DNA of 64,000 nucleotides from Micromonospora pisi (GTDB lineage Bacteria; Actinomycetota; Actinomycetes; Mycobacteriales; Micromonosporaceae): NCBI RefSeq assembly GCF_003633685.1, contig NZ_RBKT01000001.1, positions 7,316,001 to 7,380,000 of the forward strand, read 5' to 3'. Shown piece by piece: positions 1 to 13,128 of this stretch (position 1 is its first letter; each line of letters starts with the position of its first letter). The notes under the pieces were generated by a model. It saw only the letters and a program-made list of their open reading frames with translations, ran no database searches and was not told where the DNA came from. The position numbers and the translations under genes were made by a program.

Positions 1-1
1 T

Positions 2-3000
2 TCGCTCGCACTTGTCGGTGGCATCGGTCTGTTGTCGACGCCAGGTGTCTTCATGGAATTCAGTCGGCAGCGTGGGTTGGCGGTGGATGGGCGGTGTAAG
101 GCGTTTGCGGGTGCGGCGGATGGTACGGGGTGGGCTGAGGGTGTGGGTGTGTTGGTGGTGGAGCGTTTGTCGGATGCGGTGCGGGGTGGTCGTCGGGTGT
201 TGGCGGTGGTGCGGGGTTCGGCGGTGAATCAGGATGGTGCGTCGAATGGTTTGACGGCGCCTAATGGTCCGTCGCAGCAGCGGGTGATTCGGCGGGCGTT
301 GTTGTCGGCGGGTTTGTCGGTGTCGGATGTGGATGTGGTGGAGGCGCATGGTACGGGGACTCGGTTGGGGGATCCGATTGAGGCTCAGGCGTTGTTGGCG
401 ACGTATGGGCGGGGTCGTGTTGGTGGTCCGTTGTTGTTGGGTTCGGTGAAGTCGAATATTGGTCATACGCAGGCGGCTGCTGGTGTGGCTGGTGTGATGA
501 AGATGGTGTTGGCGTTGGGGCGTGGGGTGGTGCCTTCGACGTTGCATGTGGATGTTCCGACGCCGGAGGTGGATTGGTCGTCGGGTGGGGTGGAGTTGGT
601 TCGTGAGTTGTGTGATTGGCCGGTGGTGGGTCGGCCGCGTCGGGCGGGGGTGTCGTCGTTTGGTGTGAGTGGGACGAATGCGCATGTGATTTTGGAGCAG
701 GCTCCGGTGTTGGTTGGCGGGGTTGATTCGCCGGAGCCGGAGCCGGAGCCGGAGCCGGGTTTGGAGTCGGGTTCGGGTTCGGAGCTCGAGTCGGGTTCGG
801 GTTTGGGTTGTGGGCCGGTGGGGTGGGTGGTGTCGGGGAAGTCGGTGGGGGCGTTGCGGGCGCAGGCGGGTCGGTTGCGGGATTTTGTGGTGGAGCGGCC
901 GGGGTTGCGGCCGGTGGATGTGGCGGTGTCGTTGGTGTCGTCGCGGTCGGGTTTTGGTTGTCGGGCGGTGGTGGTGGGTTCGGGGCGGGATGAGTTGTTG
1001 GCGGGGTTGGATGCGGTGGTTTCGGGTGTGGGTGGTGTGGGTGTGGTGGGTGGTGGGGTGGCGGGTGTTGGGGGTTTGGTGGGGTTTGTTTTTTCTGGGC
1101 AGGGTGCGCAGCGGGTGGGTATGGGGCGGGTTTTGTATGAGCGTTTTCCGGTTTTTGCTGGTGTTTTTGATGAGGTGTGTGTGTTGTTGGATGGTTTTTT
1201 GGGTGGTGGTGGGTTTGGGTGTTCGGTGCGGGATGTTGTTTTTGGGTTGGGTGGTGGGGTGGGTGGTTTGTTGGATGAGACGGTTTTTTCGCAGGCGGGG
1301 TTGTTTGCGGTTGAGGTGGCGTTGTTTCGGTTGTTGGAGTCGTGGGGTGTGGTGCCGGACTTTTTGTTGGGGCATTCGGTGGGTGAGGTGGTGGCGGCTC
1401 ATGTGGCGGGGGTTTTTTCGTTGTCGGATGCGTGTCGGTTGGTGGCGGCTCGTGGGTTGTTGATGCAGGGGTTGGTGGCGGGTGGGGCGATGGTGGCGGT
1501 GGGTTTGGGTGAGGGGGATGTGTTGTCGTTGGTGGCTGGGTGGGAGGGGCGGGTGGGGGTGGCGGCGGTTAATGGGCCGTTGTCGGTGGTGTTGTCGGGG
1601 GAGCGGGAGGCGTTGGGTGAGGTTGTGGATGTGTTGGTGGGGCGGGGTGTTCGGGTTCGGTGGTTGCGGGTTTCTCGGGCGTTTCATTCGCCTTTGATGG
1701 AGCCGATGTTGGCGGGTTTTGCTGAGGTGTTGGGTGGGTTGGAGTTTGGTGTTCCGGTGGTGCCGTTGGTGTCGAATGTGACGGGGCGGGTGGCGTCGGG
1801 GCAGGAGTTGGCGTCGGTGGATTATTGGGTGCGTCAGGTGCGGGGGACGGTGCGGTTTGCGGATGGTGTGGCGTGTTTGAGGGAGTGTGGTGTTGAGACG
1901 TTTTTGGAGTTGGGTCCGGATGCGGTGTTGTCGCCGATGGTGGAGGAGTGTGTTGGTGGTTCGGGTGTTCGGGTGGTGTCGGTGTTGCGGCGGGGTCGGG
2001 TTGATGATGTTCATGCGTTGATGGCGTTGGGTGAGTTGGATTTGGCGGGGCATCGTCCGGATTGGAAGGCGGTGTTCGCTGGTTCGGGTGGTCGTGTGGT
2101 CGAGCTTCCGACGTATGCCTTCCAACGACGCCGATACTGGGTGGACGCGGTCGGATCGGCACCCGGTGACGTTTCAGCGGCTGGACTGGGAGCGGCCGAC
2201 CATCCGCTTCTGGGTGCGGCGCTCGCCGTCGCCGAAGCCAAGGGCATGTTGTTCACCAGTCGCGTCTCCATCCGGTCACACCCCTGGCTGGCCGAGCACC
2301 GGGTCATGGGATCGATCTACTTTCCCGGCACCGGTTTCCTCGAATTGGCCATGTGGGCGGGGGACCAGGTTGGCTGCTCTCTGGTGGAGGAGTTGACTCT
2401 GCAAGCGCCGCTGGTCCTGCCCGAGCACGGCGCCGTCCAACTACAGGTCCATCTCGCCGCCCCCGACGACTCCGGACGCCGATCACTGACCCTCTTCTCC
2501 CGCCCCGACCAGGCTGATCCGGATGAGCCATGGACTCGGCACGCCGTCGGCGTACTTGTTGATGGTGGCGACCCGCGGCCGTCGTCGGATCTGGCCACCT
2601 GGCCGCCGCCCGGCGCCACCTCTGTCGACGTCAGCGAACTTTACGAGCGGGCCGGTGCGGCCGGCTTTGACTACGGCCCCCTGTTCCAAGGGCTGCAAGC
2701 GGCCTGGCGGCGCGACGGTGACCTGTTCGTGGAGGCCCGGTTGCCGGAATCCGCAGCCGACGAGGCCACCAGGTTCGGGCTGCATCCGGCGCTTCTCGAC
2801 GCCGTCCTGCAGGGGGTCGGCTACGGCGGGTTCGTCGACCCCACCGTGCCTGGTTGGTTGCCCTTCACCTGGTCGAACGTGCAGTTGTGGGCGTCCGGGG
2901 CCTCGTTCGTACGCGCCCGGCTGGCGCCTGCCCCGGCGGGTGGTGTGTCGGCGGTGGTGGCAGACGTCGCGGGAAACGCCATCGCTGCCGTGGGTTCCCT

Positions 3001-6000
3001 GGTGCTGCGCCCGGTGACCGAGGCACCCGTCGACGGCGCCCAGAGGGAACGTGACAATTCGCTGTACGGCGTCGACTGGACCCCCGTTGACGGTCACCCG
3101 GTTGAGCTGGCCGCCGCGTTCGTCGGCCCTGTCGCTGCGGTACTGCCCGCCGCTGGGACGGCCGACGGGTGCTACCCGGACCTGCAGACGCTGGCAGCGG
3201 CCGTCGCAGCTGGCAGAGCGCCTGTCCGGACGGTGATCGCCACGGTCGACGCGCCCAGCGACGGGGTGGTACCGGCCGCACACGAGACCACCCAACGGGC
3301 CCTCGCCCTGTTGCGGGAGTTCCTGGCCGATGAGCGTCTCTCCGGTACGCGACTGGTGCTGGTCACCCGCGGCGCGGTGTCCGTCGGTGCCGAGGCGCCT
3401 GAGGTCACGCTGGCACCGGTGTGGGGCCTGGTGCGCTCGGCGCAGTCGGAGCACCCCGGTCGGCTGGTCCTGCTCGATCTCGATCCCGACGAGGAAGCGG
3501 TCGGGATCGCCGAGCTGCTCGTGCCCGACGAGCCACAACTCGCGCGGCGCGGCGGCCGGATGCACGCGCCCCGACTCGTGCGCCTGCCGGCGTCGCCCGG
3601 CACGGTGCGATGGGACGCCGACGGTACGGTCCTGGTCAGCGGTGGCACCGGTACGTTGGGTGCGGCGCTTGCCCGGCACCTGGTCGCGCAGCACGGTGTT
3701 CGGCACCTGATGCTGGTGAGCCGCCGAGGTCCGGCCGCGCCGGGAGCTGCGGAACTCGAGGCCGAACTGGTTGGCCTGGGTGCCACCGTCACGGTGGTCG
3801 CGTGCGACCTGGCCGATCGACCGTCCGCTGCCGCGATCCTGGCCGGTATCCCGGCTGACCGCCCGCTGAAGGCGGTCGTACACACCGCCGGGGTCACCGA
3901 CGACGGCCTGGTCGAGTCACTGACCACGTCACGGCTCACCGCGGTGCTCGGCCCGAAGGTCGACGCGGCGTGGCATCTGCACGAGCTGACTCGTGATCTT
4001 GATCTGTCGGCGTTCGTACTGTTCTCTTCGACCTCTGGGGTGTTCGGCGGCGCCGGTCAGGCGAACTACGCGGCGGGCAACGTCTTCCTGGACGCGCTGG
4101 CCGCCCAGCGACGGGCGCAGGGTCTGCCGGCCCACTCGCTGGCCTGGGGCTGGTGGGCCGAAACCAGTGGCATGACGGAGAAACTGACCGACTCGCACCT
4201 GCGCCGGATCAACAGCGGCGGCCTCCTGCCGATGTCGACGGACCAGGGTCTCGCCCTCTTCGACGCGGCGCTTGCGTATGACCGCCCGCTGATGGTGCCG
4301 ATGCATCTGGACCTGGCGCCGCTGCGACGAACACGCGGCGAGGTCCCGGCCTTGCTGCGGGGCCTGGTGCCGGCGCGGCGGGCCGTTGTGGCGGCAGCGG
4401 CGGCACCCGTGAACGCCGAAACGGACCTGATGCGACGACTGGCCGGGGCGGACGTCGGGGAGCAACGGCTGATCGTCGCCGATCTGGTAGCGGCGCAGGT
4501 CGCTGCCGTACTGGGGTACGCCGGTGCGGACGCGGTCGATCGGGACAGGGCGTTCAGGGAACTGGGCTTCGACTCACTGACCGCCATCGACCTTCGTAAT
4601 CGGCTCGGTCAGGTGACCGGGCTGCGCCTGCCGGCCACGCTCATCTTCGACCATCCCACGCCAGCGTCGCTCGCCGAGTACGTCCGCGCGGAACTGATCG
4701 GCGCAATCGACATGGAGGCGCCGACGTCGTCGGATGTGCAGGCCGGTGACCCGATCGCGATCGTGGGAATGGCCTGCCGTTTCCCGGGCGGGGTCAGTTC
4801 CCCGGAAGATCTGTGGGACCTGCTGGCCCGTGGTGCGGACGGTGTGTCGGAGTTCCCCGAGGATCGGGGTTGGGATCTCGGGGCATTGCTCGACGAGGAT
4901 GCGGAAGCGGCGGGTACCAGCTACACGAGGTTCGGTGGCTTCCTCGACAACGTGGGTGACTTCGACGCGGAGTTCTTCGGTATCTCGCCGCGTGAGGCGG
5001 TGGCGATGGATCCGCAGCAGCGGTTGCTGTTGGAGACGTCGTGGGAGGCGTTCGAGCGGGCCGGCATCGACCCGTCGACGCTCAAGGGCAGCCAGACCGG
5101 TGTGTTCACCGGCACGAGTAACCAGGACTATGCCACTCGCCCGCACAGAGCATCCAAAGAGATCGAAGGATATCTGCTCACCGGTAACGCGGCGAGTATC
5201 GCTTCGGGTCGGGTGTCGTACGCGTTCGGTCTGGAGGGGCCGGCGGTGACGGTGGATACGGCGTGTTCGTCGTCGTTGGTGGCGTTGCATCTGGCGGCGC
5301 AGGCGTTGCGGCAGGGTGAGTGTGATCTGGCTTTGGTCGGTGGTGTGACGGTGATGGCTACGCCGATGACGTTCACGGGGTTCAGTCGGCAGCGTGGGTT
5401 GGCGGTGGATGGGCGGTGTAAGGCGTTCGCGGGTGCGGCGGATGGTACGGGGTGGGCTGAGGGTGTGGGTGTGTTGGTGGTGGAGCGTTTGTCGGATGCG
5501 GTGCGGGGTGGTCGTCGGGTGTTGGCGGTGGTGCGGGGTTCGGCGGTGAATCAGGATGGTGCGTCGAATGGTTTGACGGCGCCTAATGGTCCGTCGCAGC
5601 AGCGGGTGATTCGGCGGGCGTTGTTGTCGGCGGGTTTGTCGGTGTCGGATGTGGATGTGGTGGAGGCGCATGGTACGGGGACTCGGTTGGGGGATCCGAT
5701 TGAGGCTCAGGCGTTGTTGGCGACGTATGGGCGGGGTCGTGTTGGTGGTCCGTTGTTGTTGGGTTCGGTGAAGTCGAATATTGGTCATACGCAGGCGGCT
5801 GCTGGTGTGGCTGGTGTGATGAAGATGGTGTTGGCGTTGGGGCGTGGGGTGGTGCCTTCGACGTTGCATGTGGATGTTCCGACGCCGGAGGTGGATTGGT
5901 CGTCGGGTGGGGTGGAGTTGGTTCGTGAGTTGTGTGATTGGCCGGTGGTGGATCGGCCACGTCGGGCGGGTGTGTCGTCGTTCGGTATCAGCGGCACAAA

Positions 6001-9000
6001 CGCGCACGTGATTCTCGAGCAGGCACCCGAGCAGGCACCCGAGACGGCGGAGGAGACGGACTCCGGGCCGGTCGCATGGACCCTGTCGGGCAAGAATCCG
6101 CAGGCGGTTCGTGACCAGGCCCGGCGTCTGGGGGCGTACCTCGACCGACAGCCGGTGCCGGGTGCGGCAGACGTCGGGCTCGCGCTCGCGACGACACGGA
6201 CCGCGTTCCGGTACCGGGCGGTGGTGTTGGGCGACGGTGTGGACGAGCTGACCGGCGGTCTGGCGTCGCTGGCGGAGGGCCACCGGGACGCCGGGGTGAT
6301 CGAGGGAGTCGTCCCGACCACCCCCGGGAAGGTGGCGTTCGTCTTCTCCGGGCAAGGTGCCCAGCGTTCGGCTATGGGCCGCGAGCTGCACCAGCGCTTC
6401 CCAGCGTTCGCGACCGCGCTCGACGCCGTGTGCGACGAGCTGGACCCGCGTCTCGCCACGGCCGGCGCCGAGCGACCCCTACGGGAGGTCATGTTCGGTA
6501 CGGACCCGGCGCACCGGGCGCTGCTGGACGACACCCTGTTCACCCAGGCGGCGCTCTTTGCCTTCGAGGTGGCGATGTTCCGCCTGCTCGAGTCCTGGGC
6601 GGTCCGACCCGATTTGCTGCTCGGGCACTCGATCGGCGAGATCGCCGCCGCACATCTCGCCGGTGTGCTGTCACTGCCGGACGCGTGCGCGCTCGTCGCC
6701 GCCAGGGGCGGACTCATGCGGGCGCTGCCCCCTGGGGGCGCGATGCTCGCGGTGCAGGCGTCGGAGGCGGACATCACGCCACTGCTGAGCGATGGCGTGA
6801 CAATCGCGGCGGTCAACGCCCCGTCGTCCGTGGTGCTCTCCGGGGACGAGGAGGCGATCACCCTCGTCGCGGAGGCGCTGCGGGAGCGCGGCAGCCGGAG
6901 CAAGCGACTCGCCGTCAGCCACGCCTTCCACTCGTACCGGATGGAGCCGATGCTTGCCGAGTTCCGGCGTACGGTCGAGCGGTTGATGTTCCAACCGGCC
7001 GAGCTGACGATCGTCTCCACCACCACCGGTCAGCAGCTCGGCGCGGACGAGATGCGCTCGGTGGACTACTGGGTGCGGCAGGTACGCGAGCCGGTGCGCT
7101 TCGCCGACGGAATCTCGACCCTGCTCGCCGCCGGCGTCGACGTGGTCGTGGAACTCGGGCCGGACGCCGTGCTGGCGCCGATGGTCGCCGAGTGCCTGAC
7201 CGAGTCCGGCTCCGACCCGAAGGTTGGGGTGGTGCCGATGGTCCGCAAGGGGCAGACGGAGGACCGGTGGGCGTTGACAGCCGTGGCGGAGCTGCACGTA
7301 CGTGGACACGGTCCCGACTGGCGGGCGCTGGTCCCGGACCGGGCGCGGGTCGTGGAACTGCCGACGTACGCCTTCCAGCACCGGCGCTACTGGTTGGAAT
7401 CCGTGCCACCGGTCGACGCTGGCCGGGGAGCCCTCGGTCATCCGCTGCTGAACGAAGTCGTCACGCTCGCGGGATCCGACAGGCTGCTGCTGACCGGGCG
7501 ACTGTCGAGGCGGGCGCAGCCATGGCTCGCCGAGCACGTGGTCTCGGGCAGGCGTCTGTTGCCCGGCACCGCGTTCGTCGACCTGGCGATGCGTGCCGGC
7601 GACGAGGTGGGCTGCGATGTGGTGCGGGAACTGACCCTGCACGCCCCGCTGCTGCTTCCGCATGATGCGGACGTGGCTGTCCAGGTTCAGGTCGGGCTCC
7701 CCGACGAGTCCGGGAGCCGGTCACTGGAGATCTACTCCCGCATCGAGAACCGAGGTACGGACGAGCCGTGGACGCGGCACGCGGACGGGGTGCTTGAGCG
7801 CGGCGACGGTGAGGCGAGCCGGTTCGATCTGGGGCAGTGGCCGCCAGCGGGGGCGCGGCGGCTCGACGTTGACGGTCTGTACGAGGACTGCGCCCGTGCG
7901 GGCTTTGACTACGGTCCGACCTTCCGGGGTCTACGAGCGGTCTGGCGGCGCGACGACGAGGTGTTCGCCGAGGTGGCACTCCCGGAATCCGCCACCGACG
8001 ACGCCGAGGAGTTCGGCATCCATCCCGCGCTGTTCGACGCGGTGTTGCACGCGACCGGCTACCGGCATCTTGGTGACGACCCGGAGGCCGCCCGGGTCCC
8101 CTTCGCGTGGTCGGGCGTACGGCTGTGGGCGTCGGGGCCGACCGCGGTCCGGGCGCGGATCACGTCGGCAACAGCCGGGGCGGTGTCGCTGGAGGTCGCC
8201 GACCCGCTCGGGAAGCCGGTACTGGCGGTGGCCGAACTGGTCCTGCGGCCCGCTCCGGCCGTCGCGCCGGAAGTCCGACCAGTGCGGTCCGACGCGCTGT
8301 TCGAGCTCGAGTGGACCGAACTTCCGGCGTCGCCGCCGCAGGCCACGACCGCCGTCGGGCTGGGCGACGGTCCGTTTGACCCGGAGGTACGTTCGTACCC
8401 CGATCTCGCCACGCTCGGCGCGACGGTCGATTCGGGTATGCCGGTACCCGACGCCGTCCTGGTGCGATGGGTCAGCGAATTCACCGGGGAATTCCTCGAC
8501 GTCGCGGGCGCGCACGAAACCGCCGGACACTGTCTCGCACTGATCCGCGCATGGGTGGCGGATGAGCGATTCGCGGCGTCCCGGCTGGTCGTGCTCACCC
8601 AGGGCGCCGTCGACGCGGGCGCCGGCTCGAGGGTCACCGACCCGGTGGCGGCACCCGTCTGGGGCCTGGTGCGGTCGGTGCAGTCGGAACACCCGGGACG
8701 AATTGTCATCGTGGACGGCGACCCGCGCGGAACCGTACTCCCGACCAACCTCGTCGGGACGGTCCTGGCGGCCGACGAACCCCAGCTCGCGATCCGGCTG
8801 GGCCGACTGTTCGCTCCTCGGCTGTCGCGCGGCACCGGCGCGGGCGTCCTCGCCCCACCAGCAGGCACGGCGTGGCGGATGGACGTCGGTGCCGTGGGAA
8901 CCCTCGACGGCCTCGCCGTGGTGCCGTGTCCGCAGGTCCTGGAGCCGTTGGGGCCGGGACAGGTACGGGTGGCGGTGCGCGCGGCCGGCCTGAACTTCCG

Positions 9001-11815
9001 CGATGTCCTGAACGTGCTCGGGCAGTACCCGGGCGACGCCGGCCTGATGGGGCTGGAGGGGGCGGGGTACGTCGTCGCGACGGGCCCCGACGTGACGAGC
9101 TGCGTGCCCGGCGACCGGGTGATGGGACTGCTGCCGGGCGCCTTCGGTCCCCTGGCGGTGACCGACCACCGGCTGCTGGTGCGGATCCCCGACGGCTGGT
9201 CGTTCGTTCGCGCCGCGTCGGTGCCGGTGGCCTTTCTGACCGCCTACTTCGGGTTGTGCGACCTCGCCGGCCTGAAGCCCGGCGAGTCGGTGCTGGTGCA
9301 TGCCGGTGCCGGTGGCGTCGGTATGGCCGCGGTGCAGTTGGCCGCGCATCTCGGCGCGGAGGTGTTCGCGACGGCGAGCCCGCGGAAGTGGGACGCGTTG
9401 CGGGCGCTCGGCCTCGACGACGAACATATCGCCTCTTCCCGTGACACCGGGTTCGAGGAACGGTTCGCCACGGCGGCCGGTGGCCGTGGTCTCGACGTGG
9501 TGCTGGACTCCCTCGCTGGCGAAATGGTCGACGCGTCGTTGCGACTGATGGGACCGGCGGGGCGGTTCGTGGAAATGGGCAAGTCCGACGTTCGTGATCC
9601 GGACGAGGTCGTCGCCCGTCACCCCGGGGTGTCCTACCGAACGTTCGAGCTGACCGAGGCGGGCCCCGAGCGGCTCGGCCAGATCCTGGCCGAGGTGGTG
9701 ACGCTGATCGACACCGGGGTGCTCCGGCCACCGCCGACCTCGAGCTGGGACGTGCGGCGGGCCGGGGAGGCGTTCCGGTTCATGGGCCAGGCGAACCACA
9801 TCGGCAAGATCGTGCTGACCCTGCCGGCGACCTGGGACGTCTCGGGTACGGTGTTGATCACCGGTGGTACGGGCACCCTCGGTGGTCTGCTCGCGCGGCA
9901 CCTGGTCACCGTCCACGGTGCCCGGCACCTGTTACTGGTCAGCCGCCGCGGCTCGGACGGCGATGGCGCCGCGGAGTTGGTGGCCGAGTTGACCGACCTC
10001 GGCGCCGACGTACAGGTCGTGTCCTGCGACGTGGCAGACCGGGACGACCTCGCCAGGCTGCTCGCGCGAATTCCACGGACGCGTCCGCTGGTGGCGGTGA
10101 TGCACGCGGCAGGGGTGGTGGACGACGGTGTGATCGAGTCGCTGACCCCGGAACGGCTGCACGCCGTCCTACGGCCGAAGCTCGACGCGGCAGTCAACCT
10201 GCACGAGCTGACCCGCGCGATGGACCTCTCCGCCTTCGTGCTGTTCTCCTCCGCGGCCGGGATTCTCGGCAGCCCGGGACAGGCGAACTACGCGGCGGCC
10301 AATGTGTTCCTCGACGCGCTGGCCGCGTACCGCCGTGGGCAGGGACTGCCCGCACAGTCGCTCGCCTGGGGACTGTGGGCGCAGGAGAGCGGAATCACCG
10401 CCCGGCTCAGCGAGGGCGACCGGAGCAGGATCGCGCGTGGTGGCGTGGAGCCGCTCTCGTCCGCCGAGGCGTTGTCGTTGTTCGACGCCCAGTGGGACGC
10501 GGCGGACCCGGTCGTGTTGCCGATGCGGTTGGACGTCGCAGGGTTGGGTGGGACCGGGGCCGAGGTGCCACCGTTGCTTCGGGAACTGGTGCGGCCGGCG
10601 CGGCGTCGAGCGGCGACCGGGCCGGCGGCCGAGGGCGAACACGACCGCCTCACCGGCCAACTCGCCGCCGCGGCCACCGAGACGGAGCGGGAGGCGATCG
10701 TCGCCGAGGTCGTGGCCGGTCACCTCGCGACCGTGCTGGGACATGCCGCGCCCGACCGGATCGAGGTCGAGCGGCCCTTCCTCGAACTGGGACTCGACTC
10801 ACTCACGGCGGTGGAGCTGCGCAACAGACTGAGCCGGGCCACCGGACTACGGCTGCCGACAGGGGTCGTCTTCGACCGTCCCACGGTCGGCGCGCTGGCC
10901 GGATATCTCCGCTCGCGGCTCGGACCGGTCGACACCCAAGGGCAACAGGTGCCGGCCGAGCCGGACTCGCTCGGCCCTGTCGCGTCGCTTTACTGGCGCG
11001 CGTGTGAACTCGGCAAATATGACGAGGGTTCGGAAATGTTGCGGGTCGCGGCGCAACTGTCGCCGATGTTCGACGAATCGGCGGGACTGGACGCCGCTCC
11101 CGAGCCGGTCCGCCTCTCGACCGGCGCGACCGTGCCGCGGCTGCTGTGTCTCCCCTCGGCGACACCGGTGGCCGGGCCGCACGAGTACGCCAAGTTCGCC
11201 GGGTACTACCGGGGCATCCGCGACGTCGCGGTGCTTCCGCAACCCGGGTTCATCGAGGGCGAGCGGCTGCCGGCCAGCATGGCAGCGCTCGCGAGCACGC
11301 ACGCGGCCGCCGCACTGCGCTATGCCGGTGACGAGCCGTTCGTGCTGGTCGGCCGTTCCGCCGGTGGCTGGATCGCGCACGCCGTAGCCACCCGACTCGA
11401 GCAGATGGGCCGGCCGCCGGCCGCGGTCGTTCTCATCGACAGCTACTCCCCGACGTTGGGATACGGGTGGCTCAACGGATCGATCACCAGGGAAATGCTG
11501 GACCGGGAGAGCAAGTTCACCCTGCTCAACGACGTCCGGCTCACGGCGATGGGTGCGTACCACCGGTTGATGGCCGACTGGAAACCGTCACCGACCAGCG
11601 TGCCGACACTTTTCCTCAGGGCCAGCGAGCCCTGGTCGGACGAGGTGCTCGAGATGGCCGGCGAACACGACGGTTGGCAGGCCCGATGGGATCTGCCACA
11701 TGTCGGCCTCGACGTACCCGGCAATCATTTCACTCTGCTGGAGGAGCACGCTGAAGCGGCCGCCGAGGTCGTGCACAACTGGTTGCCCAGCCTGACGGAG
11801 GAGCTAACAGCATGA
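2..11815 (+). CDS. Type I modular PKS, two terminal modules with thioesterase (5' end outside window)
   Basis: The reading frame is open from the window edge, so the N-terminus is missing. Counting the codon at base 2 as residue 1, domains run: KS (after its Cys, 1-235), AT (361-660), DH (734-1030), KR (1209-1390), ACP (1494-1570, GFDSL), KS (1583-2010, TACSSS), AT (2112-2410), DH (2480-2760), ER (2977-3277, HAGAGGVGM), KR (3282-3460), ACP (3573-3638, GLDSL), TE (3713-3930, GRSAGG with Ser about 3786, and GNH). Both ATs carry the AFHS signature of malonyl-CoA. Both DHs keep HxxxGxxxxP and HPALxDAV. Both KRs have the DD of B-type enzymes plus Ser/Tyr. The modules should give one alkene and one fully reduced unit before TE release. 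A TTA leucine codon lies at 9932. The stop overlaps the next start (ATGA). Confidence 0.95.
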   Translation, partial: SLALVGGIGLLSTPGVFMEFSRQRGLAVDGRCKAFAGAADGTGWAEGVGVLVVERLSDAVRGGRRVLAVVRGSAVNQDGASNGLTAPNGPSQQRVIRRALLSAGLSVSDVDVVEAHGTGTRLGDPIEAQALLATYGRGRVGGPLLLGSVKSNIGHTQAAAGVAGVMKMVLALGRGVVPSTLHVDVPTPEVDWSSGGVELVRELCDWPVVGRPRRAGVSSFGVSGTNAHVILEQAPVLVGGVDSPEPEPEPEPGLESGSGSELESGSGLGCGPVGWVVSGKSVGALRAQAGRLRDFVVERPGLRPVDVAVSLVSSRSGFGCRAVVVGSGRDELLAGLDAVVSGVGGVGVVGGGVAGVGGLVGFVFSGQGAQRVGMGRVLYERFPVFAGVFDEVCVLLDGFLGGGGFGCSVRDVVFGLGGGVGGLLDETVFSQAGLFAVEVALFRLLESWGVVPDFLLGHSVGEVVAAHVAGVFSLSDACRLVAARGLLMQGLVAGGAMVAVGLGEGDVLSLVAGWEGRVGVAAVNGPLSVVLSGEREALGEVVDVLVGRGVRVRWLRVSRAFHSPLMEPMLAGFAEVLGGLEFGVPVVPLVSNVTGRVASGQELASVDYWVRQVRGTVRFADGVACLRECGVETFLELGPDAVLSPMVEECVGGSGVRVVSVLRRGRVDDVHALMALGELDLAGHRPDWKAVFAGSGGRVVELPTYAFQRRRYWVDAVGSAPGDVSAAGLGAADHPLLGAALAVAEAKGMLFTSRVSIRSHPWLAEHRVMGSIYFPGTGFLELAMWAGDQVGCSLVEELTLQAPLVLPEHGAVQLQVHLAAPDDSGRRSLTLFSRPDQADPDEPWTRHAVGVLVDGGDPRPSSDLATWPPPGATSVDVSELYERAGAAGFDYGPLFQGLQAAWRRDGDLFVEARLPESAADEATRFGLHPALLDAVLQGVGYGGFVDPTVPGWLPFTWSNVQLWASGASFVRARLAPAPAGGVSAVVADVAGNAIAAVGSLVLRPVTEAPVDGAQRERDNSLYGVDWTPVDGHPVELAAAFVGPVAAVLPAAGTADGCYPDLQTLAAAVAAGRAPVRTVIATVDAPSDGVVPAAHETTQRALALLREFLADERLSGTRLVLVTRGAVSVGAEAPEVTLAPVWGLVRSAQSEHPGRLVLLDLDPDEEAVGIAELLVPDEPQLARRGGRMHAPRLVRLPASPGTVRWDADGTVLVSGGTGTLGAALARHLVAQHGVRHLMLVSRRGPAAPGAAELEAELVGLGATVTVVACDLADRPSAAAILAGIPADRPLKAVVHTAGVTDDGLVESLTTSRLTAVLGPKVDAAWHLHELTRDLDLSAFVLFSSTSGVFGGAGQANYAAGNVFLDALAAQRRAQGLPAHSLAWGWWAETSGMTEKLTDSHLRRINSGGLLPMSTDQGLALFDAALAYDRPLMVPMHLDLAPLRRTRGEVPALLRGLVPARRAVVAAAAAPVNAETDLMRRLAGADVGEQRLIVADLVAAQVAAVLGYAGADAVDRDRAFRELGFDSLTAIDLRNRLGQVTGLRLPATLIFDHPTPASLAEYVRAELIGAIDMEAPTSSDVQAGDPIAIVGMACRFPGGVSSPEDLWDLLARGADGVSEFPEDRGWDLGALLDEDAEAAGTSYTRFGGFLDNVGDFDAEFFGISPREAVAMDPQQRLLLETSWEAFERAGIDPSTLKGSQTGVFTGTSNQDYATRPHRASKEIEGYLLTGNAASIASGRVSYAFGLEGPAVTVDTACSSSLVALHLAAQALRQGECDLALVGGVTVMATPMTFTGFSRQRGLAVDGRCKAFAGAADGTGWAEGVGVLVVERLSDAVRGGRRVLAVVRGSAVNQDGASNGLTAPNGPSQQRVIRRALLSAGLSVSDVDVVEAHGTGTRLGDPIEAQALLATYGRGRVGGPLLLGSVKSNIGHTQAAAGVAGVMKMVLALGRGVVPSTLHVDVPTPEVDWSSGGVELVRELCDWPVVDRPRRAGVSSFGISGTNAHVILEQAPEQAPETAEETDSGPVAWTLSGKNPQAVRDQARRLGAYLDRQPVPGAADVGLALATTRTAFRYRAVVLGDGVDELTGGLASLAEGHRDAGVIEGVVPTTPGKVAFVFSGQGAQRSAMGRELHQRFPAFATALDAVCDELDPRLATAGAERPLREVMFGTDPAHRALLDDTLFTQAALFAFEVAMFRLLESWAVRPDLLLGHSIGEIAAAHLAGVLSLPDACALVAARGGLMRALPPGGAMLAVQASEADITPLLSDGVTIAAVNAPSSVVLSGDEEAITLVAEALRERGSRSKRLAVSHAFHSYRMEPMLAEFRRTVERLMFQPAELTIVSTTTGQQLGADEMRSVDYWVRQVREPVRFADGISTLLAAGVDVVVELGPDAVLAPMVAECLTESGSDPKVGVVPMVRKGQTEDRWALTAVAELHVRGHGPDWRALVPDRARVVELPTYAFQHRRYWLESVPPVDAGRGALGHPLLNEVVTLAGSDRLLLTGRLSRRAQPWLAEHVVSGRRLLPGTAFVDLAMRAGDEVGCDVVRELTLHAPLLLPHDADVAVQVQVGLPDESGSRSLEIYSRIENRGTDEPWTRHADGVLERGDGEASRFDLGQWPPAGARRLDVDGLYEDCARAGFDYGPTFRGLRAVWRRDDEVFAEVALPESATDDAEEFGIHPALFDAVLHATGYRHLGDDPEAARVPFAWSGVRLWASGPTAVRARITSATAGAVSLEVADPLGKPVLAVAELVLRPAPAVAPEVRPVRSDALFELEWTELPASPPQATTAVGLGDGPFDPEVRSYPDLATLGATVDSGMPVPDAVLVRWVSEFTGEFLDVAGAHETAGHCLALIRAWVADERFAASRLVVLTQGAVDAGAGSRVTDPVAAPVWGLVRSVQSEHPGRIVIVDGDPRGTVLPTNLVGTVLAADEPQLAIRLGRLFAPRLSRGTGAGVLAPPAGTAWRMDVGAVGTLDGLAVVPCPQVLEPLGPGQVRVAVRAAGLNFRDVLNVLGQYPGDAGLMGLEGAGYVVATGPDVTSCVPGDRVMGLLPGAFGPLAVTDHRLLVRIPDGWSFVRAASVPVAFLTAYFGLCDLAGLKPGESVLVHAGAGGVGMAAVQLAAHLGAEVFATASPRKWDALRALGLDDEHIASSRDTGFEERFATAAGGRGLDVVLDSLAGEMVDASLRLMGPAGRFVEMGKSDVRDPDEVVARHPGVSYRTFELTEAGPERLGQILAEVVTLIDTGVLRPPPTSSWDVRRAGEAFRFMGQANHIGKIVLTLPATWDVSGTVLITGGTGTLGGLLARHLVTVHGARHLLLVSRRGSDGDGAAELVAELTDLGADVQVVSCDVADRDDLARLLARIPRTRPLVAVMHAAGVVDDGVIESLTPERLHAVLRPKLDAAVNLHELTRAMDLSAFVLFSSAAGILGSPGQANYAAANVFLDALAAYRRGQGLPAQSLAWGLWAQESGITARLSEGDRSRIARGGVEPLSSAEALSLFDAQWDAADPVVLPMRLDVAGLGGTGAEVPPLLRELVRPARRRAATGPAAEGEHDRLTGQLAAAATETEREAIVAEVVAGHLATVLGHAAPDRIEVERPFLELGLDSLTAVELRNRLSRATGLRLPTGVVFDRPTVGALAGYLRSRLGPVDTQGQQVPAEPDSLGPVASLYWRACELGKYDEGSEMLRVAAQLSPMFDESAGLDAAPEPVRLSTGATVPRLLCLPSATPVAGPHEYAKFAGYYRGIRDVAVLPQPGFIEGERLPASMAALASTHAAAALRYAGDEPFVLVGRSAGGWIAHAVATRLEQMGRPPAAVVLIDSYSPTLGYGWLNGSITREMLDRESKFTLLNDVRLTAMGAYHRLMADWKPSPTSVPTLFLRASEPWSDEVLEMAGEHDGWQARWDLPHVGLDVPGNHFTLLEEHAEAAAEVVHNWLPSLTEELTA
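61..629 (+). repeat. Copy 1 of a 569-bp near-identical KS repeat
   Basis: This stretch, encoding the C-terminal half of the first KS, matches 5383-5951 in the second KS. I saw one mismatch (T/C at 106 versus 5428) before identity breaks at 630/5952. It is written in GT-rich codons (TTG, GTG, GGT, TCG) unlike most of the gene, suggesting recent duplication or gene conversion between modules. Confidence 0.9.
731..812 (+). repeat. Low-complexity Pro-Glu / Gly-Ser repeat in the KS-AT linker
   Basis: Tandem CCGGAG-type hexamers encode a PEPEPEPEP run followed by repeated SGSG/LES units in the linker between the first KS and AT. It looks like slippage-expanded linker DNA inside the anomalous GT-rich block. 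Confidence 0.75.
5383..5951 (+). repeat. Copy 2 of the 569-bp KS repeat
   Basis: Partner of the copy at 61-629, offset 5322 bp. The GT-rich codon style begins near 5205, around the KS active-site motif, and reverts to normal GC-rich codons near 5990, just before the KS-AT linker. Confidence 0.9.
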
Positions 11816-13008
11816 GGATTGTCATCATCGGTGCCGGCCTCGGTGGCCTCGCCTCTGCCTACGCCCTGACCAGGGCGGGGCACGACGTCACGGTGTTCGA
11901 GAAGGCCGAGCGAATGCCGAGCAGCGGGTACGGTCTGATCCTTTGGCCGAGTGGTACGGGCATCCTGCGCGACATGGGATTCGACACCACGGGTATGGGC
12001 TACCGGCTGGACAAACTCGCGATCCACGCATCGGACGACTCGCAGTTGATCCGGTTGGACCTGGACCGCATCGCGCGTCGGTACGGGGCACCCAATCTCG
12101 TGTTCCTGCGGGCCCAGCTACTCGGCCGGTTGAGTGAGAGTCTGCCCGACGGGTGTCTGCGCTTCGGGCGGCAGCTGGTCGCGATCCGGGAGTCGGCCGA
12201 CCGGGGGTCCGCTCCGGTGACGCTGTCGTTCGCCGATGGCAGTACTGCCGAGGCTGACATCCTGATCGGGGCGGACGGACTCGGGTCCAGGGTGCGGCGG
12301 CACCTGCTGGGCGACGACGACCGGGCAACGTACACGGGTTGGGCCACGTGGCACGGTGTGACCAGGGTGCGGACCGAACTCACCGGTTCCCGACGGGTCA
12401 AGACGCTCACCGCGAAGGGCGCGATGTGTGTGATGCACTCGCTCGGCGACGACCTGGTCTACTGGGCCTTCGAGACGCCGTGGAAAGTAGGGGAGTCCAG
12501 CCCGCCCGGCGCGCTGGCGGACGGGGTGGCGGCCCGTCTGGTCGGTCAGGCCGAGATGTCGCCTGCGGCGAATCTCAAGGCCAGATTCGCGGATTTCGCC
12601 GATCCCATGCCGCAGCTCCTGGACGTGATCACCGACGATGACATCACGATTTTTCCGCACGTGCTGCACCGTATCCCGGAGAGCTGGAGCCGTGGCCGGA
12701 TCACCCTGCTGGGCGATGCGCTGCATGCGGTCCCACCCCGGGCCGGCATGGGGGCGAACCAGGCGCTCGAGGACGCGTGGGTACTGACTCGGGCGATAAA
12801 CGGCGGGAGCGACCCGGTTGCCGCCCTGAAGGAGTACGAGCGGGCTCGCCGGCGGCGGGTCCGCCGGCTGTATCGGTACGCGGCGCGGGGGGTTCGGGAG
12901 ACCGGCACCCCGCCACCGCTGCTGAGACTTTCCCGCCGGGGCGTCTCCATCACCGCGATCCAGAGCGCGATTATCAAGGGGCTGAGTAATTATCTCAATG
13001 AGCGGTGA
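11812..13008 (+). CDS. FAD-dependent monooxygenase (PHBH / salicylate hydroxylase-like)
   Basis: A 398-residue flavoprotein hydroxylase of the single-component aromatic family. It shows an N-terminal [10 protein letters not shown] dinucleotide fold, the central [10 protein letters not shown] (DG motif) contacting FAD and NAD(P)H, and [11 protein letters not shown] (GD motif) near residue 300. The ATG overlaps the PKS stop (ATGA), implying translational coupling, so it is probably a tailoring enzyme for the released AHBA-polyketide. Hydroxylation of the aminophenol ring is plausible by analogy with flavin hydroxylases in ansamycin clusters, but the substrate is inferred. No membrane segment is evident. 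Confidence 0.88.
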   Translation: MRIVIIGAGLGGLASAYALTRAGHDVTVFEKAERMPSSGYGLILWPSGTGILRDMGFDTTGMGYRLDKLAIHASDDSQLIRLDLDRIARRYGAPNLVFLRAQLLGRLSESLPDGCLRFGRQLVAIRESADRGSAPVTLSFADGSTAEADILIGADGLGSRVRRHLLGDDDRATYTGWATWHGVTRVRTELTGSRRVKTLTAKGAMCVMHSLGDDLVYWAFETPWKVGESSPPGALADGVAARLVGQAEMSPAANLKARFADFADPMPQLLDVITDDDITIFPHVLHRIPESWSRGRITLLGDALHAVPPRAGMGANQALEDAWVLTRAINGGSDPVAALKEYERARRRRVRRLYRYAARGVRETGTPPPLLRLSRRGVSITAIQSAIIKGLSNYLNER

Positions 13009-13033
13009 ATGACCCTTCGGGTCCGGATACCGG

Positions 13034-13057
13034 TAGGGGTCCGCAGTGGTAGGGGTT
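13034..13057 (+). promoter_or_regulatory. Two tandem TAGGGGT motifs upstream of the O-methyltransferase
   Basis: TAGGGGTC at 13034 and TAGGGGTT at 13050 are 16 bp apart, 72-95 bp before the methyltransferase start. The motif recurs upstream of most transcription units of the AHBA cluster, so I read it as a shared operator, probably of the cluster LAL regulator. The binding protein is inferred. Confidence 0.55.
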
Positions 13058-13128
13058 GTCTGCCGCCATGGCTGACGGGAAAGTGGAAACGACACCTCGG
13101 AGATTCAGCGCGTAAGGGGAAGCACCCA

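Noticed and set aside
32-60. Start codons near the left edge as the true start of the PKS
   Set aside because: The frame is open to base 2 and the first residues (LALVGG) are mid-KS sequence, so the gene begins outside the window.
731-812. CRISPR-like or satellite array
   Set aside because: The repeat is a short in-frame hexamer expansion encoding Pro-Glu in a PKS linker, without spacers.
4574-6391. 605-codon minus-strand frame in the PKS, with a Thr/His/Arg-rich middle
   Set aside because: It is the antisense of the GT-rich KS repeat; its odd composition comes from the codon bias of the plus-strand gene.
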